Shown here in pieces: positions 1 through 8,837 of a stretch of DNA of 64,000 nt (within the stretch, counting starts at the first letter, position 1; each line of letters begins with the position of its first letter). The stretch spans positions 682,001 to 746,000 of the forward strand of contig JADIXX010000001.1 of the NCBI GenBank assembly GCA_016705575.1, given 5' to 3'. Under the pieces are notes generated by a model. It worked only from the letters and a program-made list of their open reading frames with translations. It made no database searches and was not told where the DNA came from. This DNA comes from Candidatus Aalborgicola defluviihabitans (GTDB lineage: Bacteria > Pseudomonadota > Gammaproteobacteria > Burkholderiales > Burkholderiaceae_C). A program made the position numbers and the translations under genes.

Positions 1-2
1 CC

Positions 3-1583
3 TATTCGGCCGCCGAGGCCACCCAACAATTGCGAACCGAGCAAGACGTAGCCGTAGTCCTGTTGGACGTCGTCATGGAACGTGAGGATGCCGGCCTGGC
101 CCTTGTCAAAACCATTCGGCAAGACCTTCGATTGACTGAGTTGCGCATCATCCTGCGAACAGGTCAACCAGGCTATGCACCCGAAATCGAAACCATCCAT
201 GATTTCGATATCAACGATTACAAAACCAAGTCTGAGCTGACTCGCACCAAGTTGTACGCGGCGGTAACGGCAGCCGTTCGGGCCTACGAACAGATCTGTA
301 AGCTCGATCAATTGGCGTTTTATGACCGACTGTGCAACCTACCCAACCGCAACAAATTTATTGATCTCAGTGACGAAAGACTGGCCTCGGGCCAATACCC
401 GTCAGATGTCATTGGTATTCTGGACATTGACGATTTTTCTGAAATCAACGACGCACTGGGTCATCAGCAGGGCGACCGCCTGTTGCAGGCCGTAGCTGAT
501 CGGCTCAAGTTGGAGTTGGGTCCTGACGTAGTGCTGGCCCGCTTGGGAGGGGACACCTTTGGCCTGATGGGATCCAACACAGCGGTGGATCCTCTGACTG
601 TTCTGGGTATGTTCCGTTCACCCTTCAAAGTGAATGAAGACTCTATGGTGGTCACCGCGACCATGGGGTTAACCCAGTTTTTGGGTATCGGCATTGCCGG
701 ACGGGACGCGCTGAAAGACGCCAACATCGCACTCAAACTCGCAAAGAAAAGCCGCAGGGGTAGCTTTGTTATGTTTTCCGCCGAAATGGGCGCCGACATT
801 CGCGAACGTGTTCGATTGTTACAGGCTCTGCGACATGCGGTAGAAAGTGAACGTCTCTTCGTGGTGTATCAGCCGCAGGTTAACCTGATCAACGGCCAAC
901 TGCTGGGAGTGGAAGCATTGATCCGCTGGCGCAATGAGGATGGCACATTTGTGTCCCCTGACCGTTTTATACCGTTGTCTGAAGCCTCAGGCATGATCGT
1001 CGCTATTGGGGATTGGGTGTTGCGGGTCGCTTGCCATGAACTGGTACGCCTGCAAGCCTTGGGTTTGCCGAATTTGCGCATGTCGGTCAATGTCTCGCAA
1101 ATCCAGTTTCGTCACCCTGCGTTTTTGGAAAAATTGCGTTCTGCTGTTATCGATACGGGTATCAATCCAAAATGCCTGGAGCTGGAAATTACCGAATCAG
1201 TTGCCATGGAGGACCCGGATTTCATGTTGGAAACTCTGCATAAGGTTCGCAAGATGGAAATTTCCGTCGCCATTGACGATTTTGGCACCGGTTATTCATC
1301 ACTTAGCCACCTGCGCCAGCTTCCCATTGATCGACTAAAAATTGATCGTGCCTTTGTCAGTGAACTGAAAAACGCGGTGCCGGGCGGGCACATAGCGTCC
1401 ATGGTGATTGAATTGGGCCGCAAACTCAATCTGGCCGTGATTGCCGAAGGAATTGAGGAAGAGAGTCAGGCCCAAACCCTGCTGAGTATGGGATGCCACG
1501 AAGGGCAAGGCTATCTATATGCCAAACCTATGGCGTCACAACAGTTGGTCGAATGGATTGAGAACCGCACCCAGGCAGTCTGA
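3..1583 (+). CDS. Receiver-GGDEF-EAL c-di-GMP regulator (5' partial)
   Basis: The frame is open from the left edge, so the N-terminus is missing. What remains is the end of a response-regulator receiver domain (phospho-acceptor region VVLLDVVMERED), then a GGDEF domain and a C-terminal EAL domain. The GGDEF signature is degenerate (GGDTF), so cyclase activity is doubtful. The EAL domain keeps the expected motifs EALIRW, DDFGTGYSS, KIDRAFV and EGIEEE, so it probably hydrolyses c-di-GMP in the cytoplasm. The receiver type, with LRTGQPGYAPE after the acceptor, resembles those found ahead of DUF3369 output proteins. It lies 6 bp upstream of ldcA on the same strand and may be cotranscribed. Domain identities are clear; the input signal cannot be read. 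Confidence 0.9.
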   Translation, partial: YSAAEATQQLRTEQDVAVVLLDVVMEREDAGLALVKTIRQDLRLTELRIILRTGQPGYAPEIETIHDFDINDYKTKSELTRTKLYAAVTAAVRAYEQICKLDQLAFYDRLCNLPNRNKFIDLSDERLASGQYPSDVIGILDIDDFSEINDALGHQQGDRLLQAVADRLKLELGPDVVLARLGGDTFGLMGSNTAVDPLTVLGMFRSPFKVNEDSMVVTATMGLTQFLGIGIAGRDALKDANIALKLAKKSRRGSFVMFSAEMGADIRERVRLLQALRHAVESERLFVVYQPQVNLINGQLLGVEALIRWRNEDGTFVSPDRFIPLSEASGMIVAIGDWVLRVACHELVRLQALGLPNLRMSVNVSQIQFRHPAFLEKLRSAVIDTGINPKCLELEITESVAMEDPDFMLETLHKVRKMEISVAIDDFGTGYSSLSHLRQLPIDRLKIDRAFVSELKNAVPGGHIASMVIELGRKLNLAVIAEGIEEESQAQTLLSMGCHEGQGYLYAKPMASQQLVEWIENRTQAV

Positions 1584-1589
1584 GCAACC

Positions 1590-2567
1590 GTGGCGGATAA
1601 TGCCCGGGTGAAAAAACACATCTATATCTATTCCCCATCAGGGGCGGTTCGCGACAAAGCGGCATTTAGACGAGGGGTTCGCTATCTTCAGTCACTCGGC
1701 CATGAAGTAGAAATTGACACTGATGCGTTGACCAGCCATATGCGATTCGCGGGAGATGACTGCACCCGGTTGGCCGCTATCCATCGCGCTGCGGCCAGTG
1801 GCGCCGACGTAGCATTGATTGCCCGCGGCGGGTACGGCCTGACCCGTATTCTGGGTGGCATTCGCTACAAGGCATTGGCCAAGGCTATTGAGGGCGGCAC
1901 CAGCTTTGTTGGTATCAGTGACTTCACCGCATTGCAGATGGCACTCTTGCAAAGGACCGGTAGTGTTACGTGGGCGGGACCAGCGCTATGCGAAGGTTTT
2001 GGCGTAGGAGGTCCGACTGATACGTCCGGCGCAACGGATGAGCATCGCGTTCCCGACGACATTATGGAAGATTGCTTCAATGATATGTTGTTAGGGCAGG
2101 GGGAGGGGAGCGGCTGGCGCCAGCATCGCGAAGTCAATTTGTCCGATACGGTGCGCGTCAACAACGCCACTATCTGGGGCGGCAATCTCACGATGGTCGC
2201 TTCACTGCTTGGCACGGATTACTTCCCTCAAATCAAGGGCGGCATTCTGTTTTTGGAAGACGTGGGCGAACACCCTTACCGCATCGAGCGACTTTTGACT
2301 CAGCTATTGCATGCCGGTGTACTGGCCCGGCAAAAAGCCATCGTGCTAGGGCAATTCACGGAATTCAAGTTAACACCCCACGACAAGGGATTCAAGTTAC
2401 AAACTGTGATCCAGTGGTTGCGCACCCAGATCAAGACGCCCATTCTGACCAATTTGCCATATGGGCATGTCGCCACAAAAATATTGCTCCCGGTAGGCTC
2501 TAAGGCTGACTTAGTGACTGAGGGACGTGATGCCCTGTTGTTCTGGGGTCACAACCCCTTTCATTGA
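1590..2567 (+). CDS. ldcA: Muramoyltetrapeptide (LD-) carboxypeptidase, family S66
   Basis: This cytoplasmic serine peptidase removes the terminal D-alanine from murein tetrapeptides during peptidoglycan recycling. The protein is about 325 aa, normal for the family. Visible features are the N-terminal SPSGAVRD segment, the RGGYG loop, the nucleophile region VGISDFTAL, the Glu in FLEDVGEHPYRIERLL and the His in LPYGH, matching the Ser-Glu-His triad of S66 enzymes. The start is GTG at 1590, six bases after the preceding stop, which suggests coupling to the upstream c-di-GMP gene. Confidence 0.93.
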   Translation: MADNARVKKHIYIYSPSGAVRDKAAFRRGVRYLQSLGHEVEIDTDALTSHMRFAGDDCTRLAAIHRAAASGADVALIARGGYGLTRILGGIRYKALAKAIEGGTSFVGISDFTALQMALLQRTGSVTWAGPALCEGFGVGGPTDTSGATDEHRVPDDIMEDCFNDMLLGQGEGSGWRQHREVNLSDTVRVNNATIWGGNLTMVASLLGTDYFPQIKGGILFLEDVGEHPYRIERLLTQLLHAGVLARQKAIVLGQFTEFKLTPHDKGFKLQTVIQWLRTQIKTPILTNLPYGHVATKILLPVGSKADLVTEGRDALLFWGHNPFH

Positions 2568-2575
2568 CTGAAAGG

Positions 2576-2920
2576 TCAGTCGCCTAGTGAGCTAGGGCGC
2601 GAGGTGAGCGCCCGCGGCAAGAGCCCCTTGAACATGTCGCTGATCTGATCTACTTTTTGTCGCGCCAACGCCTCGCCATCCACACCGGCGATGGCGGCCA
2701 TCATGTCGCCCCGCAGGTACCACAGATCCTGAAGATCAGCCGCGTACGTGATACGTAGTTCCAATTTGGATGCAGTAACTTCACTGGAAACGCCCAATCC
2801 ATTCAGCATGGCTTCGCGGATGTCTTCCAGCGCGGTTTCCGCGCGGGCGACCTGCGCGTTATCAAAGCCAGTGAAGAGATTTTGCAAGCCTGTTACCAGG
2901 GTAGACGGAATCCAACTCAT
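2576..2920 (-). CDS. Conserved hypothetical protein, ~114 aa
   Basis: I do not recognise a family. The protein is small, mostly helical in composition, without signal peptide or membrane segment, and ends in a short disordered tail (RALTSRPSSLGD). It reads convergently toward ldcA with 8 bp between the stops. ATG at 2920 is preferred; an in-frame TTG at 2935 would add five residues. No ribosome-binding site decides between them. The 260 bp upstream (to 3183) are AT-richer and probably carry promoters for this gene and the divergent cyclase gene, but I see no clear -35/-10 pair. Confidence 0.6.
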   Translation of the reverse strand: MSWIPSTLVTGLQNLFTGFDNAQVARAETALEDIREAMLNGLGVSSEVTASKLELRITYAADLQDLWYLRGDMMAAIAGVDGEALARQKVDQISDMFKGLLPRALTSRPSSLGD

Positions 2921-3183
2921 TTTTTGTGTGTGCAATGAAGTAGTTGAAGGTTAACAAATAGTAGCTGAAAAAGCCAATAGGTGTAAGTGCTAATATTGCG
3001 CCAAAACCAACGTAGTTTCATGTACTTACGTCAGTAACGTTATGTAATACGTGTAAACGAGGTACAGCCTTGTTATGGGGTTGGAGTGTTTCAAACTACC
3101 GTGCAATTCGATGGATGCTAGGTTCTCAAGACCCTATCAATGCCCTAAACTCCTAGCTTGGACATGAATCGGAACTATCGGGA

Positions 3184-4101
3184 ATGGGCGTTCAAACCAC
3201 CGTTGTATTTACAGATTTGCATGGCAGCACAGCGGTGTTTGAGGCTTTAGGCAATGCTCTGGCAACGGAGACAGTCACCCAAATAACGACATGGGTTGGA
3301 CAGCAATGCGTTCAGGCGGGCGGGCGCTTGGTTAAGACCCTGGGAGACGGTGTTTTGGTCATGTTTCCAGACTCGCAAAGTGCTGTGGATGCCGTCGTGG
3401 CAATTCAACGCGATCATTCCAACCGCATCATGCGTGTTCCGGCCAATCTGCGTATGCCCATGCGCATTGGTGTCGCCAGCGGGGAAGTCGAGATCGTAGC
3501 CGGCGATTGCTATGGGGACGCTGTCAACGTGGCGGCCCGATTGTGTGACCTTTGCGGCCCATACCAAATTTGGGCCAACGCAGCCGCAGTGAACACGGTT
3601 GACGAAAGTACTGGAACGACACTGCGGGTGTTGGGCCCGATCAACATTCGGGGTCGAGCCGAGCCGTGTACCGTCTACCAAATCGAATGGCACGAGGATC
3701 TAGCCTCCGATTTCATGACTATGCAAGGTGAACTGGGCCCTGCCCATGCCTCCGATGAACGGGATGCTCTAGGTCGCGAGGTGGAACTGGTATGGATGGG
3801 AAATATCAAACGATTCAAGTCGTTTGAGCTACCTATTCAGTTGGGGCGCGTACGTGATGCAGACTTTGTGGTCAACGACCCTCGTGTGTCGCGTATTCAT
3901 GCCCGACTAGAGTGGCGAAATGGTAGCGTGGTGTTTGTAGATGCCAGTAGTTATGGAAGCTGGATCCGTTTTCAGGGTACGACCGGTTCAGATGTCCTAC
4001 TGCGCCGAGAAGAGTGCGTGCTGCACGGAAAAGGTGAATTAGCGTTGGGTGCGTCCTTTGCTGACGCAAGCGTTCCGACCGTCTCGTTTTCTATCCTATA
4101 G
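3184..4101 (+). CDS. Class III nucleotide cyclase domain fused to an FHA domain
   Basis: Residues ~1-165 form a class III adenylate/guanylate cyclase catalytic domain: VVFTDLHGSTAVFE with a metal-binding Asp, KTLGDGVLVMF with the second Asp, then RIGVASGEVEIVAGDCYGD and AVNVAARLCDL with the transition-state Asn and Arg. Residues ~200-305 form an FHA phosphothreonine-binding domain (LGRVRDADFVVNDPRVSRIHARLEW, split here as LGR, the SRIHA core and SSYGSWI). A protein of 305 aa with cyclase first and FHA last suggests a cytosolic nucleotide-signalling enzyme docked to a phosphorylated partner, but no kinase lies nearby. ATG at 3184 is the first start in frame. Substrate (ATP or GTP) is not decided. 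Confidence 0.88.
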   Translation: MGVQTTVVFTDLHGSTAVFEALGNALATETVTQITTWVGQQCVQAGGRLVKTLGDGVLVMFPDSQSAVDAVVAIQRDHSNRIMRVPANLRMPMRIGVASGEVEIVAGDCYGDAVNVAARLCDLCGPYQIWANAAAVNTVDESTGTTLRVLGPINIRGRAEPCTVYQIEWHEDLASDFMTMQGELGPAHASDERDALGREVELVWMGNIKRFKSFELPIQLGRVRDADFVVNDPRVSRIHARLEWRNGSVVFVDASSYGSWIRFQGTTGSDVLLRREECVLHGKGELALGASFADASVPTVSFSIL

Positions 4102-4256
4102 GCTAGGGCATGTTTATGAAATAGATTGGGTGCTCATTTTTATAAATTACTTAACATAATATACATCGTATGAATTACAACTAACGCATGGCTACAAAGT
4201 ATGCGGTGCACAAATAGCTCCAACACCGCGCCCTGATTAGCGAACGTTTCCAGGAC

Positions 4257-4916
4257 CTACCAACTTCCCTTAGGCGAGCGCGCTCTGATTGCTGCCGCAA
4301 TCAGAGCTACGGCGTTGTCGTTTTGTACCTGGCGAGCGAAGTCAATGGCAGTCAGCGTCTGCGCATTTTTAAGGCTTGGATCTGCTCCTGATTCCAGCAA
4401 TAGCTTGACTGCATCCGTTGTGCCATACATAGCTGCCATCATTAAAGGTGTACTGCCATTGGGTGAGGCTGCATCGATGTAGGCATTTTTCTCCAACAAC
4501 AATTGCATCACATCCAGATGACCACCAGTGGCGGCGTAATGCAGCGGAGCCCAGCCGGGTTTGTTGACGTCGGCATCGTGTGCAATTAGGGTTACGCAAA
4601 CGGCCAGGTAGCCTTTTAAAGCCGCCAACATCAGGGGGCTTTCGTCGCTGATTGTTCTTACCTCAGCCTTTGTTGCGTGATTGTGCAGCAGCGTATCGAT
4701 TACCTTAAAAGACGACTGACGTACTGCCAGAATCAAGGGGTAATCACCCTTGGGGCTGACGGTGTTCGGATCAAAGCCACGGGCCAACAGCGTCTGTACG
4801 GCATCGGCATCATCATGCTGAATAGCAGTAAAAAAATCCTCGTATGAACCAGCATGAGATAGAGAAAATCCAATTAAAACAATTAGATAAACAATATATT
4901 TAATCCTATTTCTCAT
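4257..4916 (-). CDS. Exported ankyrin-repeat protein
   Basis: The N-terminus (MRNRIKYIVYLIVLIGFSLSHAG) is a hydrophobic signal peptide with a likely cleavage after SHA, so the protein is periplasmic. The rest, 219 aa in total, is about five ankyrin repeats with the typical GxTPLMMAAMYG, APLHYAATGGHLDVMQLLL and DYPLILAVRQ signatures. Ankyrin repeats are protein-binding; no catalytic domain is present. Its ATG overlaps the tatD stop by four bases (ATGA), so it is translationally coupled to tatD at the end of the mltG-tmk-holB-pilZ-tatD operon. Its partner is unknown. Confidence 0.85.
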   Translation of the reverse strand: MRNRIKYIVYLIVLIGFSLSHAGSYEDFFTAIQHDDADAVQTLLARGFDPNTVSPKGDYPLILAVRQSSFKVIDTLLHNHATKAEVRTISDESPLMLAALKGYLAVCVTLIAHDADVNKPGWAPLHYAATGGHLDVMQLLLEKNAYIDAASPNGSTPLMMAAMYGTTDAVKLLLESGADPSLKNAQTLTAIDFARQVQNDNAVALIAAAIRARSPKGSW

Positions 4917-5707
4917 GAATAAACACCACGAAATAGCTGATTAAAATTGCGGCTCGTGGTCTCCCCAATGGTTTCGATGCTGCAATTGCGCAGAGACGCA
5001 AGCTGTTGCGCTACATAAGGCACAAAGGCCGGCGTATTGGTTTTACCTCGAAAGGGCACGGGCGCCAGATAGGGGCTGTCAGTTTCTATCAATAGACGAT
5101 CCATGGGCACCCAGGTGGCTACATCACGCAGGTCCTGTGCTGTCTTGAAGGTCAGGATTCCTGAAAATGAAATATAGAAACCCATGTCCAAGGCCTGGCG
5201 GGCTACTTCCTTGCTTTCGGTAAAACAGTGAAAGACACCACCTGCTGAACCGTCTGAGCCTGTTTCGCCCCCTTCCCTCAAAATGCCCAAAGTGTCGTCG
5301 GATGCACTGCGGGTATGAATTACAAGGGGTTTTTTCAAAGCTTGGGCAGCCAGAATATGGGTACGAAAACGCTCGCGCTGCCAATGCATGTCCGCGAGGG
5401 AGCGTTCGCCTAACCGGTAGTAATCCAGTCCCGTTTCACCGATTGCAACCACCCGCGGCAGGCTGCCCAGTTGAACCAATGCGTCTACAGTTGGTTCGGT
5501 GACACCTTCATTGTCAGGATGCACCCCCACGCTAGCCCAAAAATTATCGTACTGCAGTGCCAGTTGATGGACCTGCGGAAACTCTTCTAATGTCGTGCAA
5601 ATACACAAGGCGCCGTCCACATGGGCATCGGCCATGGCCTGGCGAATCTGTGGTAGCGAAGCGATCAGGTCCGGAAAGGTTAGATGGCAATGGGAATCGG
5701 TAAACAT
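4913..5707 (-). CDS. TatD-family metal-dependent hydrolase (YcfH-like)
   Basis: Cytoplasmic amidohydrolase-fold DNase/hydrolase of the TatD family. The metal ligands are all visible: HxH in TDSHCHL at the N-terminus, the Glu in AIGETGLDYY, His in VIHTRSASDD, His in VFHCFTES and Asp in LIETDSPYLAP. The chosen ATG at 5707 gives MFTDSHCHL, the usual start for the family (264 aa); an upstream in-frame codon at 5752 would add 15 basic residues and is unlikely. Its position after holB and pilZ matches the ycfH position in gammaproteobacterial tmk-holB operons. Confidence 0.93.
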   Translation of the reverse strand: MFTDSHCHLTFPDLIASLPQIRQAMADAHVDGALCICTTLEEFPQVHQLALQYDNFWASVGVHPDNEGVTEPTVDALVQLGSLPRVVAIGETGLDYYRLGERSLADMHWQRERFRTHILAAQALKKPLVIHTRSASDDTLGILREGGETGSDGSAGGVFHCFTESKEVARQALDMGFYISFSGILTFKTAQDLRDVATWVPMDRLLIETDSPYLAPVPFRGKTNTPAFVPYVAQQLASLRNCSIETIGETTSRNFNQLFRGVYS

Positions 5708-5755
5708 GGTTTGCGCCCGTCGTCGGCGCAGTGACCGCGCAGACACCGGCAATAC

Positions 5756-6121
5756 TCAGATGGTTTGCGTCGGCCGCTCAGACGCCATGTGGGCACCGAG
5801 GATTTCTTCAATTTTGAGCTTGAGCGCGCGGGATTTCTCATCTTTGGGGAAAACAATGCCCACACCCTGCGTGCGCCCACCAGCCGCCTTGGCGGGCGTA
5901 ATCCAGGCGACCTTGCCAGCAACCGGATATCGTTGCATGTCCTCTGGCAGGGATAACAGAACATACACGTCGTCTCCCAACGCATATTCACGCGCGGTTG
6001 GAATAAACACGCCTCCCTCAGTAAAAATAGGGATATAGGCAGCGTACAGCGCAGCCTTTTCCTTGATGGATAGCTGGATGACGCTAGGCCGGGTTGGGGA
6101 TGCGGTGGGCGTGGTGGACAT
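5756..6121 (-). CDS. pilZ: PilZ-domain protein, type IV pilus biogenesis
   Basis: A 121-aa stand-alone PilZ protein. The sequence carries GGVFIPTAREYALGDDVYV and the GKVAWITP core of the pilus-type PilZ family, but lacks the N-terminal RxxxR c-di-GMP motif, as is usual for the founding pilus protein, which acts through the FimX/PilB partners rather than binding the nucleotide. It sits between holB and tatD, the same neighbourhood as in Pseudomonas and Xanthomonas. ATG at 6121 is used. Confidence 0.9.
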   Translation of the reverse strand: MSTTPTASPTRPSVIQLSIKEKAALYAAYIPIFTEGGVFIPTAREYALGDDVYVLLSLPEDMQRYPVAGKVAWITPAKAAGGRTQGVGIVFPKDEKSRALKLKIEEILGAHMASERPTQTI

Positions 6122-6130
6122 GTTTCGTGC

Positions 6131-7144
6131 TCAATGGTCTGAGTTTAGAACCGTTTTGGCCTGGCCCACAAGTGCTTCTTGCATGAGACCGACGTTAAAT
6201 GGATGTTCCATGGTGCGGATGGTACGGGACAATGCCCGATTCCACTCAGTCAATGTACTAATAGACGCCATCGATTTGGGTAATGGGGCTTCAAAAAAGC
6301 GAGGCTGTGCTCCTACCCTGCTAACAATCATGTCGTGGCACAGCTTGTGAAGAGCATCCACAGTCTGTGGAATCGTCCAATCCTTAAAAAACCCCAGGTT
6401 GCCTTCGCCTACCGCACTGGGCAATGCGCGCCACACACTGGGGTCACGACCCGAACCATTGAATGCCAAAGCGTCATCAGGGCGCCCGCCCATGGCCTGC
6501 AGTAATAGCTGCGTTTGCTCAGAATCACAACCTTTGGTTTTCAACCAATCCAAACTGGCCTGTCGGTCTGGCCAGAGCATGGAATGACCCAAACAGCGGC
6601 TGCGAATGGTGGGCAACAACTGATGCGCTGATTCACTGGCAAGCACAAATTTCACATCGCCCGGTGGCTCTTCCAGTGTCTTGAGCAGTGTGTTGGCGGT
6701 GATGGTGTTCATCTGTTCTGCCGGATACACCAACACCACTTTGCCTCGCCCGCGCGCACTGGTGCGCTGCGCAAATTCGACTGCTTCGCGCATAGCGTCC
6801 ACCCGGATTTCCTTGCTGGGTTTGCGCTTCTTGTCGTCAATCTCAGACTGCGCTCTTTCGCCCAATGGCCAGCCACGCTCCATCAAGATGTCCTCAGGCA
6901 TCAACACGCATAAGTCGGCATGCGTACGCACATCTATTGCATGGCAGCTGCTGCATGCGGCACAGGCACCGGCCTCAGTGGGCTGCTCACAAAGCCAAGC
7001 CCGTGCTAGCGCCATGGCCAGATCGTATTGCCCAAGGCCCGAGGGACCTTGCACCAGCCAAGCGTGACCACGTTGGGCAAGCAGTTGGCGCGCCTGGCTG
7101 CGTATCCAGGGTGCAACCTCCAGCACGGTGGTGTCATTCAACAT
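6131..7144 (-). CDS. holB: DNA polymerase III delta' subunit
   Basis: Clamp-loader subunit of the replicative polymerase. Features are a degenerate Walker A region (QGPSGLGQYDLA), a zinc module with Cys residues in GACAACSSCHA, the sensor region VYPAEQMNTITANTLLKTLEEPP and the SRC-containing IRSRCLGH. Length is ~337 aa from ATG 7144 (MLNDTTVLEV). This start overlaps the tmk stop by seven bases; a more upstream start at 7189 would run deep into tmk. The lysine of the P-loop is replaced by Gln, as expected for a delta' subunit, which does not hydrolyse ATP. Confidence 0.93.
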   Translation of the reverse strand: MLNDTTVLEVAPWIRSQARQLLAQRGHAWLVQGPSGLGQYDLAMALARAWLCEQPTEAGACAACSSCHAIDVRTHADLCVLMPEDILMERGWPLGERAQSEIDDKKRKPSKEIRVDAMREAVEFAQRTSARGRGKVVLVYPAEQMNTITANTLLKTLEEPPGDVKFVLASESAHQLLPTIRSRCLGHSMLWPDRQASLDWLKTKGCDSEQTQLLLQAMGGRPDDALAFNGSGRDPSVWRALPSAVGEGNLGFFKDWTIPQTVDALHKLCHDMIVSRVGAQPRFFEAPLPKSMASISTLTEWNRALSRTIRTMEHPFNVGLMQEALVGQAKTVLNSDH

Positions 7145-7800
7145 GGCAGCAACCCATGGTCGCGCACCGACAGTTCCACGTCGCGCCAAACGGCTTCGGG
7201 TGTCTGGTCGGCATTGATGCGAGCAAAGCGGGTCGGATCAGCCATCTGGCGTCTGGCGTAGCCGGCAGCAACCTTTTCAAAGAATGCAACGGGCTGGGAC
7301 TCAAATTTGTCCGGCACGCGTGCGCCGGTTAGCCGCTGTGCCGCAATGTTGGCGGGCAGGTCAAACCAGATGGTCAGGTGGGGTTGAATCAAGGTTCGGG
7401 CGCCGCTACCGTCACCCACCCTACCCTGCACCCAGCTTTCCAGCATAGACAAAATCTGCCAATCAAAGCCCCGCCCTTCGCCTTGGTAGGCAAAGGTGGC
7501 ATCGGTAAAGCGGTCACACAACACCACATCGCTCCGTTTGAGTGCCGGCAGGATGACCTGCTGCAGGTGGTCGTGCCGCGCGGCGAAAACCAGGAGGGCT
7601 TCGGTCATGGCGTCCATAGGCGCATTCAAGATCAATTGCCGCAATTGTTCGGCCAACGGCGTGCCTCCTGGCTCGCGGGTCCGAGTGACGACCTTTCCTT
7701 GCTGCAGAAAAGCCTGGGCCAGTCGCTCCACATGGGTGGATTTGCCGGCACCATCGATACCCTCAAAACTGATAAAAATCCCGCTCATTGCCGAAGTCAT
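7138..7800 (-). CDS. tmk: Thymidylate kinase (dTMP kinase)
   Basis: Converts dTMP to dTDP. The P-loop FEGIDGAGKSTH, the DR(F/Y) motif in LCDRFTDATFAYQGEGRG, and the lid region with LTGARVPDKFE are present; length ~220 aa is typical. Two in-frame ATGs (7800 and 7788) are possible; the second gives MSGIFISFEGIDG, the commoner start in relatives. It lies between mltG and holB with near-zero spacing, a conserved operon. Confidence 0.95.
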   Translation of the reverse strand: MTSAMSGIFISFEGIDGAGKSTHVERLAQAFLQQGKVVTRTREPGGTPLAEQLRQLILNAPMDAMTEALLVFAARHDHLQQVILPALKRSDVVLCDRFTDATFAYQGEGRGFDWQILSMLESWVQGRVGDGSGARTLIQPHLTIWFDLPANIAAQRLTGARVPDKFESQPVAFFEKVAAGYARRQMADPTRFARINADQTPEAVWRDVELSVRDHGLLPC

Positions 7801-7806
7801 TGATGC

Positions 7807-8790
7807 CTATTGTCCGCGCTGGTATTTGTTGACAGCCCTATTGTGCTCGTCCAACGAATTGCTGAACTGGCTGCTGCCATTTCCTCGGGCCACAAAATAC
7901 AGGGCCTTGATCGGTGCCGGCTGGACGGCAGCCAGCAAAGACGCTTTTCCCGGCATGGCAATCGGCGTGGGCGGCAGGCCGACTCGGGTATACGTGTTCC
8001 AAGGGGTGTCAGTTAGCAGATCGCGCTTACGCAAGTCGCCATCAAAAGACGCACCCAGCCCGTAAATTACGGTGGGGTCTGTCTGCAAGCGCATGCCGAT
8101 TTGGAGCCGGTTGCAAAATACTGCCGCAATACTGGGCCTGTCTTTGGGTGATCCCGTTTCCTTTTCCACAATGCTGGCCAGTATCAAGGCATCTTCCGGC
8201 GTTTTGATGGGTGATTGGGGCGTGCGCAGCGCCCATGCCGCAGCCAAACGCTTGTCCATGACGTGCAGTGCACGCTTAAGAACAGCCATATCACTGGAGC
8301 CCTTGCTGTAGGTGTAGGTATCTGGAAAAAAGTGCCCCTCGGCTGGCACACCGGGCTTGCCGAGTTGGCTCATGATGGCCTCGGGCGCCAGTAGTTGGGA
8401 ATCCGGTTTGAGTTGCTCGGCTTTCGCCAGGGCTTCACGCACCTGGCGGAAATTCCACCCCTCCACCAGGGTTACGCTGCGCAATGCTTCCTCGCCCCGC
8501 ACCAACTTCTGCAACAGGCTGCGCGGCGTGGTTTCACGATCTAGTTCATAGCTACCCGCCCGAATCTGGCGGGACTGCCCAGAGAGTCGAAACCAGAGGT
8601 ACAGTAGTGTTGCGTTCACCGGAACACCTGCATCCACCACCGCAGCAGCAGCGTCCCGCCCATTGGTGCCTGGCTCAATGGATAGGTCCACGGTGGCCGA
8701 AGACAAGGCAAACGGCTGGTTCACCCAGACATAGGAGCCCCCCCCCAACAGCAGGGCCACGACCAGAACGACATAAAGAAATAAACGCAC
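7807..8790 (-). CDS. mltG: Endolytic murein transglycosylase
   Basis: Inner-membrane YceG-family enzyme that cleaves nascent glycan strands and so sets chain length. One N-terminal transmembrane helix (LFLYVVLVVALLLGGGSYVWV) is followed by a LysM-like segment and the catalytic domain with the Glu in ILASIVEKETG, then MRLQTDPTVIYG and the YTRVGLPPTPIAMPG signature. I chose GTG at 8790 because it gives a normal start just before the membrane helix; the first ATG in frame (8871) would overlap the divergent ygfZ coding region and add an atypical Cys/Trp-rich leader. Confidence 0.92.
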   Translation of the reverse strand: MRLFLYVVLVVALLLGGGSYVWVNQPFALSSATVDLSIEPGTNGRDAAAAVVDAGVPVNATLLYLWFRLSGQSRQIRAGSYELDRETTPRSLLQKLVRGEEALRSVTLVEGWNFRQVREALAKAEQLKPDSQLLAPEAIMSQLGKPGVPAEGHFFPDTYTYSKGSSDMAVLKRALHVMDKRLAAAWALRTPQSPIKTPEDALILASIVEKETGSPKDRPSIAAVFCNRLQIGMRLQTDPTVIYGLGASFDGDLRKRDLLTDTPWNTYTRVGLPPTPIAMPGKASLLAAVQPAPIKALYFVARGNGSSQFSNSLDEHNRAVNKYQRGQ

Positions 8791-8837
8791 AGCCTTACCA
8801 GCCTTGTGAAATCTTGGAAGGAATGATAATTCACCGC

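Noticed and set aside
8540..8585. TTCATAGCTACCCGCCC in mltG as a repeat copy
   Set aside because: Only the ATAGCT core matches; no ACGAGGG block follows at the right distance.
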